DNA of 64,000 nucleotides from Anaerolineaceae bacterium oral taxon 439 (GCA_001717545.1 CP017039.1:1612001-1676000); one strand, 5' to 3'; numbered from the stretch's first letter, positions 26,210 through 35,535 are shown. Made by a program: numbers and translations. The notes: generated by a model from the sequence alone, not told the origin.

Positions 26210-26668
26210 CTAAGAACGACCGGTATCGGCTTGCGGTTTATGCTGAGGCGCGCCGCAGTATGGGCAAAGCGTCCAAGGTAATTCTAAAACCTCTTCGCAT
26301 TTTACGCATTTCTTCATTAACTTCGTGTGGCAGGCCGGGCAAAGAATCCATTTTGATTGGATCTCCCGCCCGCAGCCGGGGCATTTCGGGCGCCGTTCGA
26401 TTTCCTGGATCAGCGTTTCTTCTTCAAGCGCGCTGAGATATTTTTCCTCGATCGTCTGAGCTGGGCGAAGGAGGAGGTAAAGGATAACGCCGAAGAACGG
26501 AAGCGCGAGAGCGATCAGGCCCGCTAAAATAACGATCAGCGGGTCTCTCGAACGCGAACGGATGTCCCGTAAAACCCAAAACGTTATCCCGAGCCAGAGC
26601 GCCGCTGAAAACGCGCTGAGAACCGCGATCGCAATGACGGAAAGGTTTGATAAAAGGTTTGCGTCCAA
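26210..26668 (-). CDS. Membrane protein with double zinc ribbon
   Basis: 152 aa. Two membrane helices (about 8-30 and 42-65, the second ending LPFFGVILYLLLRPAQT) resemble a PLDc_N/phospholipase-nuclease-type hairpin. The C-terminal half holds two zinc ribbons: CPGCGREIQSKWILCPACH and CVKCEEVLELPWTLCPYCG. Such proteins are usually uncharacterised. The only start consistent with the reading frame is TTG at 26668, preceded by AAAGGA. A TATAAT box on the minus strand at about 26702-26707 is the likely promoter. It is the gene before parA on the same strand. Confidence 0.78.
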   Translation of the reverse strand: MDANLLSNLSVIAIAVLSAFSAALWLGITFWVLRDIRSRSRDPLIVILAGLIALALPFFGVILYLLLRPAQTIEEKYLSALEEETLIQEIERRPKCPGCGREIQSKWILCPACHTKLMKKCVKCEEVLELPWTLCPYCGAPQHKPQADTGRS

Positions 26669-26822
26669 CTCGTCCTTTCAGCTCCACGTTTAACGTGTGA
26701 ATTATAGCATGGATTTTATCATGCGGTTCGGTCGTGATTATTGATGAAAAACTAAGAATAATGCCCAAAATTCCGCTATAATTAGAAAACGATTTTGAGG
26801 TGCGCAGGATGGGCGAAGGACC

Positions 26823-27542
26823 ATGGCTTTTGATTCGGATGATTGCGAAAAGATAACGACGGCGTTTCGTATTAAGGAGATGCCGCGGACGGACCGTCCT
26901 CGGGAGCGAATTATCCTGGCGGGGGCTGGATCGCTGACGAATTATGAACTGCTGGCAGTGTTGCTGAAAACGGGGACGTCCGGTATGGGTGTTCTTGAAT
27001 TTGCGGAGATGATCCTGAGGCGGTTCGGCGGATTAAGTGGGCTGGATCGCGTCACGTTTGATCAGCTTCGGCAGGTCAAGGGGATTGGCGAGGCGAAGGC
27101 CGCGGAGCTGATCGCGGCGATTGAATTTGGGAAACGGATTCATGAAGCGACAGCGAACCGTGAATCGCGGCAGATTCGCTCTGCGGAGGATGTTTATGAG
27201 CTGGTTTGCGCGAAAATGCGGTCGCTGGATCATGAAGAGCTTTGGGTTATCAATGTAGATTCGAAAAATCGGGTTCTTGCGATCGATCAGTTGTATAAAG
27301 GATCGGTCAACGCTTCGACGATTCGGATCGCCGAGGTTTTTCAGGGCGCGGTCAGCCGGAAGGCGATGGGGATTATCCTGGTTCATAATCATCCCAGCGG
27401 CGATCCGACGCCGAGCGATCTCGATTTTGTCGTCACGCGCAATGTTAAAGAAGCAGGCCGGATTCTCGAAATTGCGCTGTTGGATCATGTCGTAATCGGG
27501 GCGGGCGATTATCGGTCGATTTTTGACCTGACGGCGGATTGA
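26823..27542 (+). CDS. radC: RadC family protein (JAMM/MPN+ domain)
   Basis: 239 aa. The N-terminus carries the RadC helix-hairpin-helix-like region (PRTDRPRERIILAGAGSLTNYELLAVLLKTG, FDQLRQVKGIGEAKAAELIA). The C-terminal JAMM metalloprotease-like core is complete: HEELWVINVDSKNRV, then LVHNHPSGDPTPSDLDF. RadC was named for DNA repair, but a direct role is disputed; the JAMM fold suggests a metal-dependent hydrolase. TATAAT at 26777-26782 is the likely -10 box. It ends shortly before tRNA-Met. Confidence 0.92.
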   Translation: MAFDSDDCEKITTAFRIKEMPRTDRPRERIILAGAGSLTNYELLAVLLKTGTSGMGVLEFAEMILRRFGGLSGLDRVTFDQLRQVKGIGEAKAAELIAAIEFGKRIHEATANRESRQIRSAEDVYELVCAKMRSLDHEELWVINVDSKNRVLAIDQLYKGSVNASTIRIAEVFQGAVSRKAMGIILVHNHPSGDPTPSDLDFVVTRNVKEAGRILEIALLDHVVIGAGDYRSIFDLTAD

Positions 27543-27603
27543 TAAGTTTCGGCTGCCCTGCTGCGCATAGCCGTTTGGGAAAATGCGCTGCTGGAAAGGC
27601 TAT

Positions 27604-27632
27604 TTGACAAATGGATTGGGCTATAGTATGAT
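27604..27632 (+). promoter_or_regulatory. Promoter of tRNA-Met
   Basis: Consensus TTGACA (27604-27609), a 17-nt spacer and TATGAT (27627-27632), 12 nt before the mature tRNA. Confidence 0.8.
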
Positions 27633-27644
27633 ATTGCAGTTCAT

Positions 27645-27716
27645 GGCGAGGTAGCTCAGTGGCAGAGCAGGGGACTCATAAGCCCTTTGTCGTGGGTTCG
27701 ACTCCCACCCTCGCCA
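27645..27716 (+). tRNA. tRNA with CAT anticodon (elongator Met, or Ile2)
   Basis: Acceptor GGCGAGG (27645-27651) pairs with CCTCGCC (27709-27715), discriminator A. Anticodon loop CTCATAA gives CAT. The G1-C72 acceptor pair and lack of the GGG/CCC anticodon-stem triplet argue against initiator tRNA. Elongator Met and lysidine-modified Ile2 cannot be separated by eye. Confidence 0.92.
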
Positions 27717-27727
27717 CAAATGATATA

Positions 27728-27758
27728 GAAAAAATCCGGATTAAATCCGGTTTTTTTC
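27728..27758 (+). terminator. Terminator of tRNA-Met
   Basis: GAAAAAATCCGG pairs with CCGGTTTTTTTC (one T-T mismatch) around a 7-nt loop, with the T-run as tail. Confidence 0.82.
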
Positions 27759-27809
27759 TATGGACTGCATGCGCGATGATGCGCAGGTATTTCAGTTTTA
27801 CGTTGGCGA

Positions 27810-28844
27810 TCAGGGTGCGTATTTAACATGCGAATCGAAGAATTGGATCGTCCGGCGCATGGCGACAGCGAAATTGTTACTGATATTATGGTCGTCATTT
27901 TCATAAATATAGAATTCATAAGGAATTCTCATCTCCTTGAATTCGCCGGCTAAGATCTCGGACCAGGCGAGCGGGACGACGGGATCCCCTCGCGCGTGGT
28001 GCAGCTGGACCTGTCCTGAAATTTCCGAGAGATAGGCGTTCGGCGAGACCGAGGCCCAGAATGCCGGGTTTTCCTCAATCGTCCCGTAACGCTGCGACGC
28101 TGCTTCGTACCACGAGTTGAAGCTGTTAGCCCAGGATTGGCCTTCGCGAGAGAGTTGAACCCTGCTGTGAATCCGGTGCCACCTGGCGATGATATCCGGA
28201 TAGGGGGAGACGACTCCCGCCCAGATGACGCCGGCCCTGATGTCCTTGCTGACGGTCATGGCGCGGAGCGTGATCTGTCCGCCCATCGAATGACCCCACA
28301 TGCCGATTCGATTCGGGTCCGCGTCTGGATAAGCTTTAAGCGCGGCGACAGCGTTCAGTGTGTCGATTGTGTAGCCGGGATCGCCGTAGCCGCCGCCGGA
28401 AGCAGGCTCGCCTTCGGAGCTGCCGTGGCCGCGATAGTCCGGTTTAAAAACGATGTAGCCGGCGAGCGTGAGCGACTCGACATATCGGACGTAGCGTTCA
28501 GTCGTCCGATATTCGCTTGGGGCAATATATCCATGATTAAATACGATAATGGGCCAGCCGTGCGCTGGTTTTTCGCCGACCGGTACGGACATGAGCGCGT
28601 CAATCTTATTTCCATCCGATTGATAAGAAGCGACGTATTGATTGTAGTAAAGACCAGCAACAACGGTGGATTCGATCGTGATACCGCTCCCTGGATATAC
28701 GGCGCGGCGCATTTCGCTGATCTGGAGCGGGTTTGGCTCGGTTGAGAAGGTTTGCGTAGACTGCGAATAGAGCGGAGTGCCGCTGACGAAAAGGGCAAGA
28801 AGCAGAACGCAGAAATAAATCAGGCTGCTGCGCTTTAATGGCAT
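27810..28844 (-). CDS. Secreted alpha/beta hydrolase (dienelactone hydrolase / S9-like)
   Basis: 344 aa with a signal peptide (RSSLIYFCVLLLALFVSGTPLYSQ). Catalytic landmarks: PIIVFNHGYIAPSEYR, KPDYRGHGSSEGEPASGGGY, nucleophile GMWGHSMGGQ, Asp in HHARGDPVVPLAW and His in ENDDHNISNN. The fold resembles prolyl-oligopeptidase-type or dienelactone-hydrolase-type serine hydrolases; the natural substrate is unknown. Together with the hydrolase at 14928-15827 it suggests extracellular degradation of esters or peptides. It stands alone, convergent to radC and tRNA-Met. Confidence 0.85.
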   Translation of the reverse strand: MPLKRSSLIYFCVLLLALFVSGTPLYSQSTQTFSTEPNPLQISEMRRAVYPGSGITIESTVVAGLYYNQYVASYQSDGNKIDALMSVPVGEKPAHGWPIIVFNHGYIAPSEYRTTERYVRYVESLTLAGYIVFKPDYRGHGSSEGEPASGGGYGDPGYTIDTLNAVAALKAYPDADPNRIGMWGHSMGGQITLRAMTVSKDIRAGVIWAGVVSPYPDIIARWHRIHSRVQLSREGQSWANSFNSWYEAASQRYGTIEENPAFWASVSPNAYLSEISGQVQLHHARGDPVVPLAWSEILAGEFKEMRIPYEFYIYENDDHNISNNFAVAMRRTIQFFDSHVKYAP

Positions 28845-29320
28845 AGAGGCTCCTTAAAGATGAAGAAATCCAGGATCCCGCCGACGATCGGGATCTGTGA
28901 TCCGAAGGATTCGGCATGTGTATACCGGCGCCTATTATTATACTCGTGTTTGTTCAGCTAACTTGATTTGGATCTGTGGCTTGACTGACGATGAAAGGTT
29001 TTTCTCGATTTTGGCGGGGCGCGCCGGATTCTGAAGATAGGCCTTTATTGTGTGTGAAGCGGGGTTGACGCTGTAATTTCTATCTTCGCGTCCTGCGATG
29101 GGGCGGCCGTTGGAGAAGGACATCTGTTTCTTTCTTTATCAGGAAAGTAAAGATGAAATGAAAGGCGGGTTCGAAAAAAGTGCATTATACTCTGTAGTCT
29201 AAGCTTTTTAAGCGGAGCTGTATTCTAAATAATGTAAGTATGAATGACGCATGGCATTAGCTGCATGAGAGTTATAGGATCATATTTTGTCTCTTTTTTT
29301 TTGAGGGGGGAGTTAATCGT
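28845..29320. other. Intergenic region, 476 bp, upstream of the ROK regulator
   Basis: No gene could be supported: the only ORF of note (28938-29123, minus) lacks coding character. AT content rises from about 29.15 kb onward, marking the left edge of the sugar cassette. TATACT at 29186-29191 could be a -10 box, and a strong GAGGGGGGAG ribosome site lies at 29303-29312 just before the ROK gene. Confidence 0.55.
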
Positions 29321-30559
29321 ATGATGAAAAATAAATTTGACAATAATCTTATTTCAAAAATGAATCGAAGGCTTATCCTGGATTTGATTCGACGGAATGG
29401 ACCGATAAATCGGGCGGAGGTAGCGCATGTTACCGGATTAAGCATCCCTACTGTGATGAAGATTACTGACGAATTGAGCAGAATAAATTTAATTCGTGTG
29501 ATTGGAAAACGTAAATCGATTGGGGGCAAGCGGCCGGAGCTCTATGAGTTTATACCTAATTCATTCTGCACGATTGGGTTAGATATAGGGCGAAATAAGA
29601 TCCGCGCTCTTGTGATGGATATGTCTGCAAAAATTATTGCGAAGAAAGAAATCAGAACAGAAGAAACACATCCTGAGAGTGAACTTATTGAACGATTAAT
29701 TGTCTTAGTAAAGGAGTTAATTGCCGAGAGCAGTTTGAATGAGAACGAAATCCTGGGATTGGGAATCGGCATGCCCGGGCTGTTGGATACGGAAGCTGGC
29801 GTCGTTTTATTTTCTCCTGACTTTAATTGGGAGCATATCCCGCTGATTGAAAAATTTGAGGAGGAGTTTTCGTTCAGAACGGTTCTTGAGAATTCCAATC
29901 GAACGTTGGCGTTAGGCGAGCATTGGTTTGGCGCGGGGACTGACTCTAACGATCTGATCTGTGTGAATTTAGGATATGGAATCGGTGCGGGAATTATTGA
30001 GAACGGCGAAATCATTCAAGGCTCCAGCGGCAGTAATGGTGAATTTGGACATATCATTTTGGATAAAAATGGTCCGATCTGTAGCTGTGGAAACCGCGGC
30101 TGTTTGGAAGCTATCTCTTCCGGATATGCAATCGCGAATCAAATCAAGTATATGGTGGAACAGGGAACCAGTTCCATTGTGACAGAAATGTGCTGTGGTG
30201 ACTTATCGAGGATTGACGCTAAACTGGTTTTTAAGGCAGCTTTTTTGGATGATGAACTTTGCAAAAAGGTAATTAATAATGCTGTTGAATATATTGGGAT
30301 CGGAATTGCAGCATTAATCAACTTATTTGATCCTGAACAGATTATCCTCTCGGGAGGAATAACAAAATCCAGCGAAACGTTTAAAGAGAATCTCGAAATT
30401 ATTATTCAGAATAATCAAATGCGATTTGCAGGGAGAAAAGTACAGATTAAATATGGCAAGCTGGGAGATAACGCGTCAGCTATCGGTGCGGCGACGCTCC
30501 TTATTAAACAGTTGATTGATAATGGTGGATTTATTGATTCCCTTGATATACCATTGTAA
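29321..30559 (+). CDS. ROK family transcriptional repressor (XylR/NagC type)
   Basis: 412 aa. N-terminal winged helix (residues about 10-75): RRLILDLIRRNGPINRAEVA, HVTGLSIPTVMKITDELSR, GKRKSIGGKRPELYEF. The ROK domain follows with the ATP-like motif GLDIGRNKIRALVMDM, GIGMPGLLDTEAGVV, and the zinc motif GEFGHIILDKNGPICSCGNRGC. ROK repressors release DNA when a sugar binds the ROK domain. It is divergent from nothing but directly precedes the ABC cassette, and an inverted repeat very like known XylR operators overlaps the cassette promoter. The inducer is probably the transported sugar. Confidence 0.9.
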   Translation: MMKNKFDNNLISKMNRRLILDLIRRNGPINRAEVAHVTGLSIPTVMKITDELSRINLIRVIGKRKSIGGKRPELYEFIPNSFCTIGLDIGRNKIRALVMDMSAKIIAKKEIRTEETHPESELIERLIVLVKELIAESSLNENEILGLGIGMPGLLDTEAGVVLFSPDFNWEHIPLIEKFEEEFSFRTVLENSNRTLALGEHWFGAGTDSNDLICVNLGYGIGAGIIENGEIIQGSSGSNGEFGHIILDKNGPICSCGNRGCLEAISSGYAIANQIKYMVEQGTSSIVTEMCCGDLSRIDAKLVFKAAFLDDELCKKVINNAVEYIGIGIAALINLFDPEQIILSGGITKSSETFKENLEIIIQNNQMRFAGRKVQIKYGKLGDNASAIGAATLLIKQLIDNGGFIDSLDIPL

Positions 30560-30621
30560 ATGGTACTTTTATCATAGGATCTAAATGACAAATGCCTGTT
30601 TTCTCTTTTCCCCTTTCCCAT

Positions 30622-30645
30622 TATACTTAGTTTACTTAACTAAGT
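30622..30645 (+). promoter_or_regulatory. -10 box and ROK/XylR-type operator before ABC cassette 1
   Basis: TATACT (30622-30627) overlaps a perfect inverted repeat ACTTAGTT (30625-30632), N5, AACTAAGT (30638-30645). Firmicute XylR operators have TTAGTTTG and CAAACTAA-type arms, so the outer TTAGTT/AACTAA arms agree. The position over the transcription start is typical of repression by the ROK protein encoded just upstream. Confidence 0.7.
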
Positions 30646-30682
30646 TCAACTGATGCGGCTCAAACTACCAAAGGCGGATATT

Positions 30683-32182
30683 ATGAGTCAAAGTATATTA
30701 ATAGAGGTTGACAATATTACAAAATGTTTCCCTGGAACAATTGCGTTGGATCATGTTCATTTCAAAGTGAGGAAGGGATCTGTCCATGCAATATGCGGCG
30801 AAAATGGGGCTGGAAAATCAACGCTGATGAATATCATTGGCGGTGTATTTCTGCCGACGGAAGGAACCATTTTTTTTGAGGGAAATCAGGTAAGTATTCG
30901 ACGTCCAAAAGACGCGCAGGATCTGGGAATCAGCTTTGTTCATCAGGAACTGATTTTATGTGAGGAGCTCACCATTGCGGAAAATATCTTTATCGGCCGA
31001 CTTCCTAAAAGGTATTTAGCTGTCGATTATGTGAAGTTATTTGATCAGGCAAATCGTGTATTGGAACGATTCTCGGTTCCATTTACATCTGAAAGAATCG
31101 TTTCTTCGTTAAACGTTTCAGAAAAACAGATTGTTGAGATAGCCAAAGCTATATCGCTTAAATCTAAGTTGTTGATTCTGGATGAACCGACTTCTTCTTT
31201 GTCTGAGAAAGAAACTAAAAAGTTATTTGATATTATTCGGAGTCTTAAGGAGGAAGGACTCAGTATTTTATATATTAGCCACAGAATGGCTGAAATTTTC
31301 GAAATATGCGATCGTGTAACGATTTTACGGGATGGGAAGATTGTGAAGGAGAAGAATATCTCTGATACATGTCCTGATGAGGTTATTCAATGCATGGTCG
31401 GGCGGGCTCTGACAGATATGTATCCCGAAAAGAATATCAACAGTGGAGAAGAGCTCTTACGGGTTGAGAATCTTTCTAACGACGGCTTTTTTTCTAATAT
31501 AAGCTTTCGGCTATTCAAGGGCGAGATTTTGGGCTTTGCGGGGTTAGTCGGCGCAGGGCGGAGTGAGATTATGCGCTCGCTTTGCAGTATCGACAGCAAA
31601 ACCTCGGGATCCGTTTTTTTAAATCAAGAGAGTATTTCCTTTGAAAGGTATTGTGATTGTATTAGAAATGGAATTGTTTATTTGACCGAGGACCGGAAAT
31701 CAGAGGGGCTTTTTCTTGAAATGAGCGTTAAGAATAATATTAGCGTTGTCGATCTTAAAAATATTTCTGACGACTTGATTATTCGTAAACGAAAAGAGGA
31801 TTTATTAACCGCTGCGTATTGCTCAAAATTGGGAATTAAGACAGCTTCTATTGACTCGAAAGCCTCAAGTTTAAGCGGCGGTAATCAGCAAAAAGTGGTG
31901 ATTTCCAAATGGTTAGCAGTAAATCCAAAAATTATTATTTTAGATGAACCAACTCGTGGGATCGATGTGGGCGCTAAATCAGAGATTCATAAACTCCTTA
32001 GAGAGTTGGCTTCGGCCGGTATTGGAATCATCATTATTTCATCCGAACTGCCTGAGGTGATTGGCCTGTGTGATCGAGTTATTGTCATTCATGAAGGAAG
32101 GATTTCAGGTCAACTTTTATCCAACCAGTTTTCTGAGGAGTCTATATTGCGATTAGCATCTGGAGAGATCTCAATTAAATAA
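30683..32182 (+). CDS. Sugar ABC transporter ATP-binding protein (RbsA/MglA type)
   Basis: 499 aa from the ATG at 30683, preceded by AAAGGCGG; an upstream ATG at 30653 lies too near the promoter. Two fused ATPase domains: the first with GENGAGKSTLMNIIGG, the D-loop region LLILDEPTSSLSEKE and LYISHRMAEIFEICD; the second with the degenerate Walker A GLVGAGRSEIMRS, signature LSGGNQQKVVISKWL and Walker B IIILDEPTRGIDVGAKSE. This double-domain plan with an active C-terminal signature defines the carbohydrate uptake class CUT2. It energises import with the permease and binding protein that follow. Codon use is AT-richer than in the flanking housekeeping genes. Confidence 0.93.
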   Translation: MSQSILIEVDNITKCFPGTIALDHVHFKVRKGSVHAICGENGAGKSTLMNIIGGVFLPTEGTIFFEGNQVSIRRPKDAQDLGISFVHQELILCEELTIAENIFIGRLPKRYLAVDYVKLFDQANRVLERFSVPFTSERIVSSLNVSEKQIVEIAKAISLKSKLLILDEPTSSLSEKETKKLFDIIRSLKEEGLSILYISHRMAEIFEICDRVTILRDGKIVKEKNISDTCPDEVIQCMVGRALTDMYPEKNINSGEELLRVENLSNDGFFSNISFRLFKGEILGFAGLVGAGRSEIMRSLCSIDSKTSGSVFLNQESISFERYCDCIRNGIVYLTEDRKSEGLFLEMSVKNNISVVDLKNISDDLIIRKRKEDLLTAAYCSKLGIKTASIDSKASSLSGGNQQKVVISKWLAVNPKIIILDEPTRGIDVGAKSEIHKLLRELASAGIGIIIISSELPEVIGLCDRVIVIHEGRISGQLLSNQFSEESILRLASGEISIK

Positions 32183-32196
32183 GGAGCGGGTATTCC

Positions 32197-33147
32197 ATGA
32201 AATCTATGATAAAGAAGTTGACAGCTAAGCGTGAGGCAAGTGTTGCTTTAATTACGGTTTTGGCTGCGTTGATCACCGGTTTATTCCAACCCAAATTTTT
32301 TAGTATCAGCAATCTACGGTCGCTTGCGATAGGGCTCTCGACGGATGGAATCCTTGCAATCGCGCTGACGATTGTTCTTGTCCTCGGCGGTATTGAGCTT
32401 TCGGTGGGGTCTGTTATGGCTCTTTCTTGCGTGTTGGTCGGTTGGACGTTCTTAATAACGGATAATATTCTTTTTGGAATAATTGCTTCTCTTACCGTCG
32501 GAATTGGAATCGGTTTGTTTAATGGTTTGATGATCAGTAAATTAGATTTGCCTCCTTTTATTGTGACGCTTGGGATGCAGAGCCTAGCAAAAGGAGCGGC
32601 TTATATTTTTACGGAAGGTTCCCCTCTAAGTATGGGCGGTCTTCCTCAGTGGTTCAGGACGCTTGGGCGAGGATCTGTATTTAATATTCCGATTATTTTT
32701 ATTATCTTTATGGTTCTGGCTGTGATTTTTGATCTTTTAATGAAAAATATCACTACATTCCGAATGATTTTTTATGTTGGAAGCAATGAAAACGCGGCAA
32801 AGCTTTCCGGTATTAACGTTTCTGAAGTGAAGGTTGGTGTGTACATGCTTTCCGCTTTACTCGCAACGCTCACAGGAATTCTAAGCTTGTCCCGATTTAA
32901 TGTCGCGACGCCGACGCTTGGCACGATGGCTGAAACGCGTGCTATTTCTGCTGCAGTTATTGGCGGAACGAGTATGGCTGGTGGGGTTGGAACTGTTGTG
33001 GGTACTGTTCTCGGTGTCGTTTTATTAAACATAATTAATAATGCACTTGTAATGCTGAACGTATCGGTTTATTGGCAGGATTTCGTGACTGGCGCAATTC
33101 TTATCCTTGCGGTAACGCTCGATTATGTCTCTCATAGAAAAAAATAG
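32197..33147 (+). CDS. Sugar ABC transporter permease (RbsC type)
   Basis: 316 aa with eight to ten membrane helices. Family marks: LTIVLVLGGIELSVGSVMALSC, GLFNGLMISKLDLPPFIVTLGMQ, the coupling region NENAAKLSGINVSEVKVGVYML, and TRAISAAVIGGTSMAGGVGTV. It forms the membrane channel of a CUT2 importer. The gene starts 14 nt after the ATPase gene with an AAGGAG ribosome site, and the binding-protein gene follows. Confidence 0.93.
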   Translation: MKSMIKKLTAKREASVALITVLAALITGLFQPKFFSISNLRSLAIGLSTDGILAIALTIVLVLGGIELSVGSVMALSCVLVGWTFLITDNILFGIIASLTVGIGIGLFNGLMISKLDLPPFIVTLGMQSLAKGAAYIFTEGSPLSMGGLPQWFRTLGRGSVFNIPIIFIIFMVLAVIFDLLMKNITTFRMIFYVGSNENAAKLSGINVSEVKVGVYMLSALLATLTGILSLSRFNVATPTLGTMAETRAISAAVIGGTSMAGGVGTVVGTVLGVVLLNIINNALVMLNVSVYWQDFVTGAILILAVTLDYVSHRKK

Positions 33148-33204
33148 TTTATTCGTGGAATAATGCCGAAATTCTTCGGCAGGTAAATAAAATAAGGAGT
33201 TGTG

Positions 33205-34158
33205 ATGAAAAGAAATGTATATTTGTCGGTTGTTATCTTAGCTACAATGTTGCTTGTCATGATTGCGCCGGTTTTAGCTCAAGAGAGCGTTCTTACCGGG
33301 GCTCCGGATGAGGAATACTACATGATTTCATTTTTGTCCGGAATCGATTATTGGAAGACCTGCTTTCAGGGTTTCGAAGATTCCGCCAGGAATCACGGTG
33401 TGAAGGTTTTTTATACGGGCGATGCCAGCGCTGACGTTGCTAAGCAGGTCTCAGTCTTTGAACAAGTAGTCGCGAAGAACCCGAAGGGGATTGCCGTTAC
33501 CTGCGTTAATGCTGATGCGCTGGTTGATCCGATTAATGATGCAATTTCAAAGGGGATTCAAGTTGTTACCTTTGATTCAGATTCCCCGAACAGTCAACGC
33601 GCTTCGTATCTTTCGACAGGGAACGAAGCCGTTGGCGCTCGGGCAGCTCATTATTTCGCCGATATAGTTCCTGATGGGAAAATCGCGCTGCTCTATACAG
33701 TTGGTGCTGAAAATTCGGAAGCAAGGGTTGACGGGTTTGAGAATGAAATTGTGGCCGCAGGATTGAATATAGAGGTCGCAGCAAAAGTTAATGATAAGGG
33801 GGATCAGATCGAAGCTACGAAAAATATGGCCGCTGCTCTGCAGGCGGACCCGTCGATTAACGCCGTTTTCTGTATGGATGGGGTCGCCGGTGTGGCTGGC
33901 CCTACGGCTGTCATGGAGGCTGGTCGGGACGATATAAAGGTTGTTGCTTTCGATACGGATTCTGCAGTGCTGGATATGGTAAAAAATGGCGAGATTATGG
34001 CTACGGTTGCGCAAGGTACATATTCTATGGGGTATTGGTCTATGGAGTTCTTGTTTAGTTTAGCGCATGACTTGTCAAAATCGGCGCTGCCAACTTTCGT
34101 TGATACCGGCGTCACTTTTGTCGAATCCGACACGGTCGATCGTTACTATGTAAGATAA
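33205..34158 (+). CDS. Sugar-binding protein of ABC cassette 1 (RbsB-like)
   Basis: About 317 aa; the ATG at 33205 fits AAGGAG better than the GTG at 33202. A Sec signal peptide (LSVVILATMLLVMIAPVLAQ) has no lipobox cysteine, unlike the cassette 2 receptor. The mature part is of the periplasmic-binding type 4 family: YYMISFLSGIDYWKTCFQGFED, AVTCVNADALVDPINDAISKGI, VVTFDSDSPNSQRASYLSTGN, and IKVVAFDTDSAVLDMVKNGEI. These match ribose/galactose/autoinducer-like receptors; the exact ligand is open. Last gene before a strong terminator. Confidence 0.9.
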   Translation: MKRNVYLSVVILATMLLVMIAPVLAQESVLTGAPDEEYYMISFLSGIDYWKTCFQGFEDSARNHGVKVFYTGDASADVAKQVSVFEQVVAKNPKGIAVTCVNADALVDPINDAISKGIQVVTFDSDSPNSQRASYLSTGNEAVGARAAHYFADIVPDGKIALLYTVGAENSEARVDGFENEIVAAGLNIEVAAKVNDKGDQIEATKNMAAALQADPSINAVFCMDGVAGVAGPTAVMEAGRDDIKVVAFDTDSAVLDMVKNGEIMATVAQGTYSMGYWSMEFLFSLAHDLSKSALPTFVDTGVTFVESDTVDRYYVR

Positions 34159-34170
34159 TAAAATCTGAAC

Positions 34171-34208
34171 GAGGATGCCCTGTCGCAGGCGACGAAAGGG
34201 GCATCCTC
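34171..34208 (+). terminator. Terminator after ABC cassette 1
   Basis: GAGGATGCCC (34171-34180) pairs with GGGCATCCTC (34199-34208); a T-run follows at 34216-34220. Confidence 0.8.
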
Positions 34209-34268
34209 GAATGAATTTTTCGGAGATGCTAAATTTATAAGAATGATGATTGGATTACGGGATAAGTT

Positions 34269-35438
34269 ATGATTAATAATTTTTTGTATGAGCAGACGAC
34301 TAAAATTCTTTTTGGCGTTGGAACCTTCAATCGCATTGGAATCGAAACGGCGAAATTTGGCAGGCGCGTTTTGCTGGTTACTGAATCGGATAAGCCGCCT
34401 CTCGCGGTCGTTTATGATAAAGCTGAAGCACTATTGAAAAAAGAAAACTTGGAAGTTTTTCGATTTACAGGCGTGATCCCGAACCCAACAACTGAAAGTA
34501 TTAACCTGGGGACAGAAATCGCGCGAAAACAGAAAATTGACGTCGTCGTAGGAATTGGCGGCGGCTCTGCATTGGATACGGCCAAAGCGATAGCTGTGTC
34601 CGCAGTAAATGAGGGGCAAGCATGGGATTTTCTTTTTTATAAGAAACCTCAGCCGCAGCGGACATTGCCGACAATTGCCGTCACGACGACTTCTGGTACG
34701 GGTTCGCAAGTAACTCAGGTTGCAGTGATGACCGAAACCGTGACAAGGACAAAAAGCGCAATCTACAATAATCTTATTTTTCCCAAAGCTGCTGTGATCG
34801 ATCCAGAACTAATGGCGACAATTCCCGCGCATATTACTGCGTCTACCGGTTTTGACGCTTTCGCTCATTCTTTTGAGAGTTATTTAAATATAAATAGTTC
34901 CGTTTACACAGATATGGTTGCGTTAGAAGGCATCAAAAACTGTGTAAAGTTTTTAGAGCGTGCTGTTAACCATGGGGACGATCTCGACGCTCGAACAGGC
35001 ATGGCTTGGGCCGATCTTTGCGGCGGACTTGCTATTGCGAACGCAGGCGTTACATTGCCGCATGGTATTGGTATGACGATAAGCGGATACTGCCCGCATA
35101 TTATGCATGGCGAAAGTCTTGCGTTAACCTACCCGTCTTTTACCCGGTTTACGTTTCCTTACGCGGTTCAAAAATTTGCACAGGTCGCAAGGTTATTTAA
35201 TCCGGGTTATTCGTCTGAAACGGATTTGAAAGCTGCAGAACTGTGCTGTGAGGAAATTGATATTTTTCTGAAAAAAATTGGCATGTGGCTGGGATTCAAA
35301 GAATTTGGTGTTGATCGACATACGCTTCGGGAGATCGCAAACCGGAGTCACGATTTACCGGATTATAAAGCAAATCCGGTGATCGCTGACATCGACGAAA
35401 TCTATCGTCAGCTTCAAGTGGGCCTCGATCGTACGTAA
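34269..35438 (+). CDS. Iron-containing alcohol dehydrogenase
   Basis: 389 aa, the usual length of group III Fe-ADHs. NAD(P) motif VVGIGGGSALDTAKAIAV, TTTSGTGSQVTQVAVM, then the metal ligands: Asp in PELMATIPAHITASTGFDAFAH, with His in the same stretch, and His residues in GVTLPHGIGMTISGYCPHIMHG. Members oxidise or reduce small alcohols, diols, glycerol or lactaldehyde. It follows cassette 1 after a terminator, on the same strand, and probably acts on the imported substrate or its fermentation products. Confidence 0.9.
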   Translation: MINNFLYEQTTKILFGVGTFNRIGIETAKFGRRVLLVTESDKPPLAVVYDKAEALLKKENLEVFRFTGVIPNPTTESINLGTEIARKQKIDVVVGIGGGSALDTAKAIAVSAVNEGQAWDFLFYKKPQPQRTLPTIAVTTTSGTGSQVTQVAVMTETVTRTKSAIYNNLIFPKAAVIDPELMATIPAHITASTGFDAFAHSFESYLNINSSVYTDMVALEGIKNCVKFLERAVNHGDDLDARTGMAWADLCGGLAIANAGVTLPHGIGMTISGYCPHIMHGESLALTYPSFTRFTFPYAVQKFAQVARLFNPGYSSETDLKAAELCCEEIDIFLKKIGMWLGFKEFGVDRHTLREIANRSHDLPDYKANPVIADIDEIYRQLQVGLDRT

Positions 35439-35445
35439 AAAATGC

Positions 35446-35465
35446 GCATCCGTCTTGGCGGATGC
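35446..35465 (-). terminator. Terminator of ABC cassette 2 (minus strand)
   Basis: GCATCCG (35446-35452) and CGGATGC (35459-35465) form a stem; the A-run at 35437-35442 is a T-tract on the minus strand. Confidence 0.7.
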
Positions 35466-35535
35466 ACAACAACAGGTTGCGGACACTGGTCGTTTTCCGC
35501 AGACGGCTCAGGCGTGGCGAAGCCTGGCAATAAAC

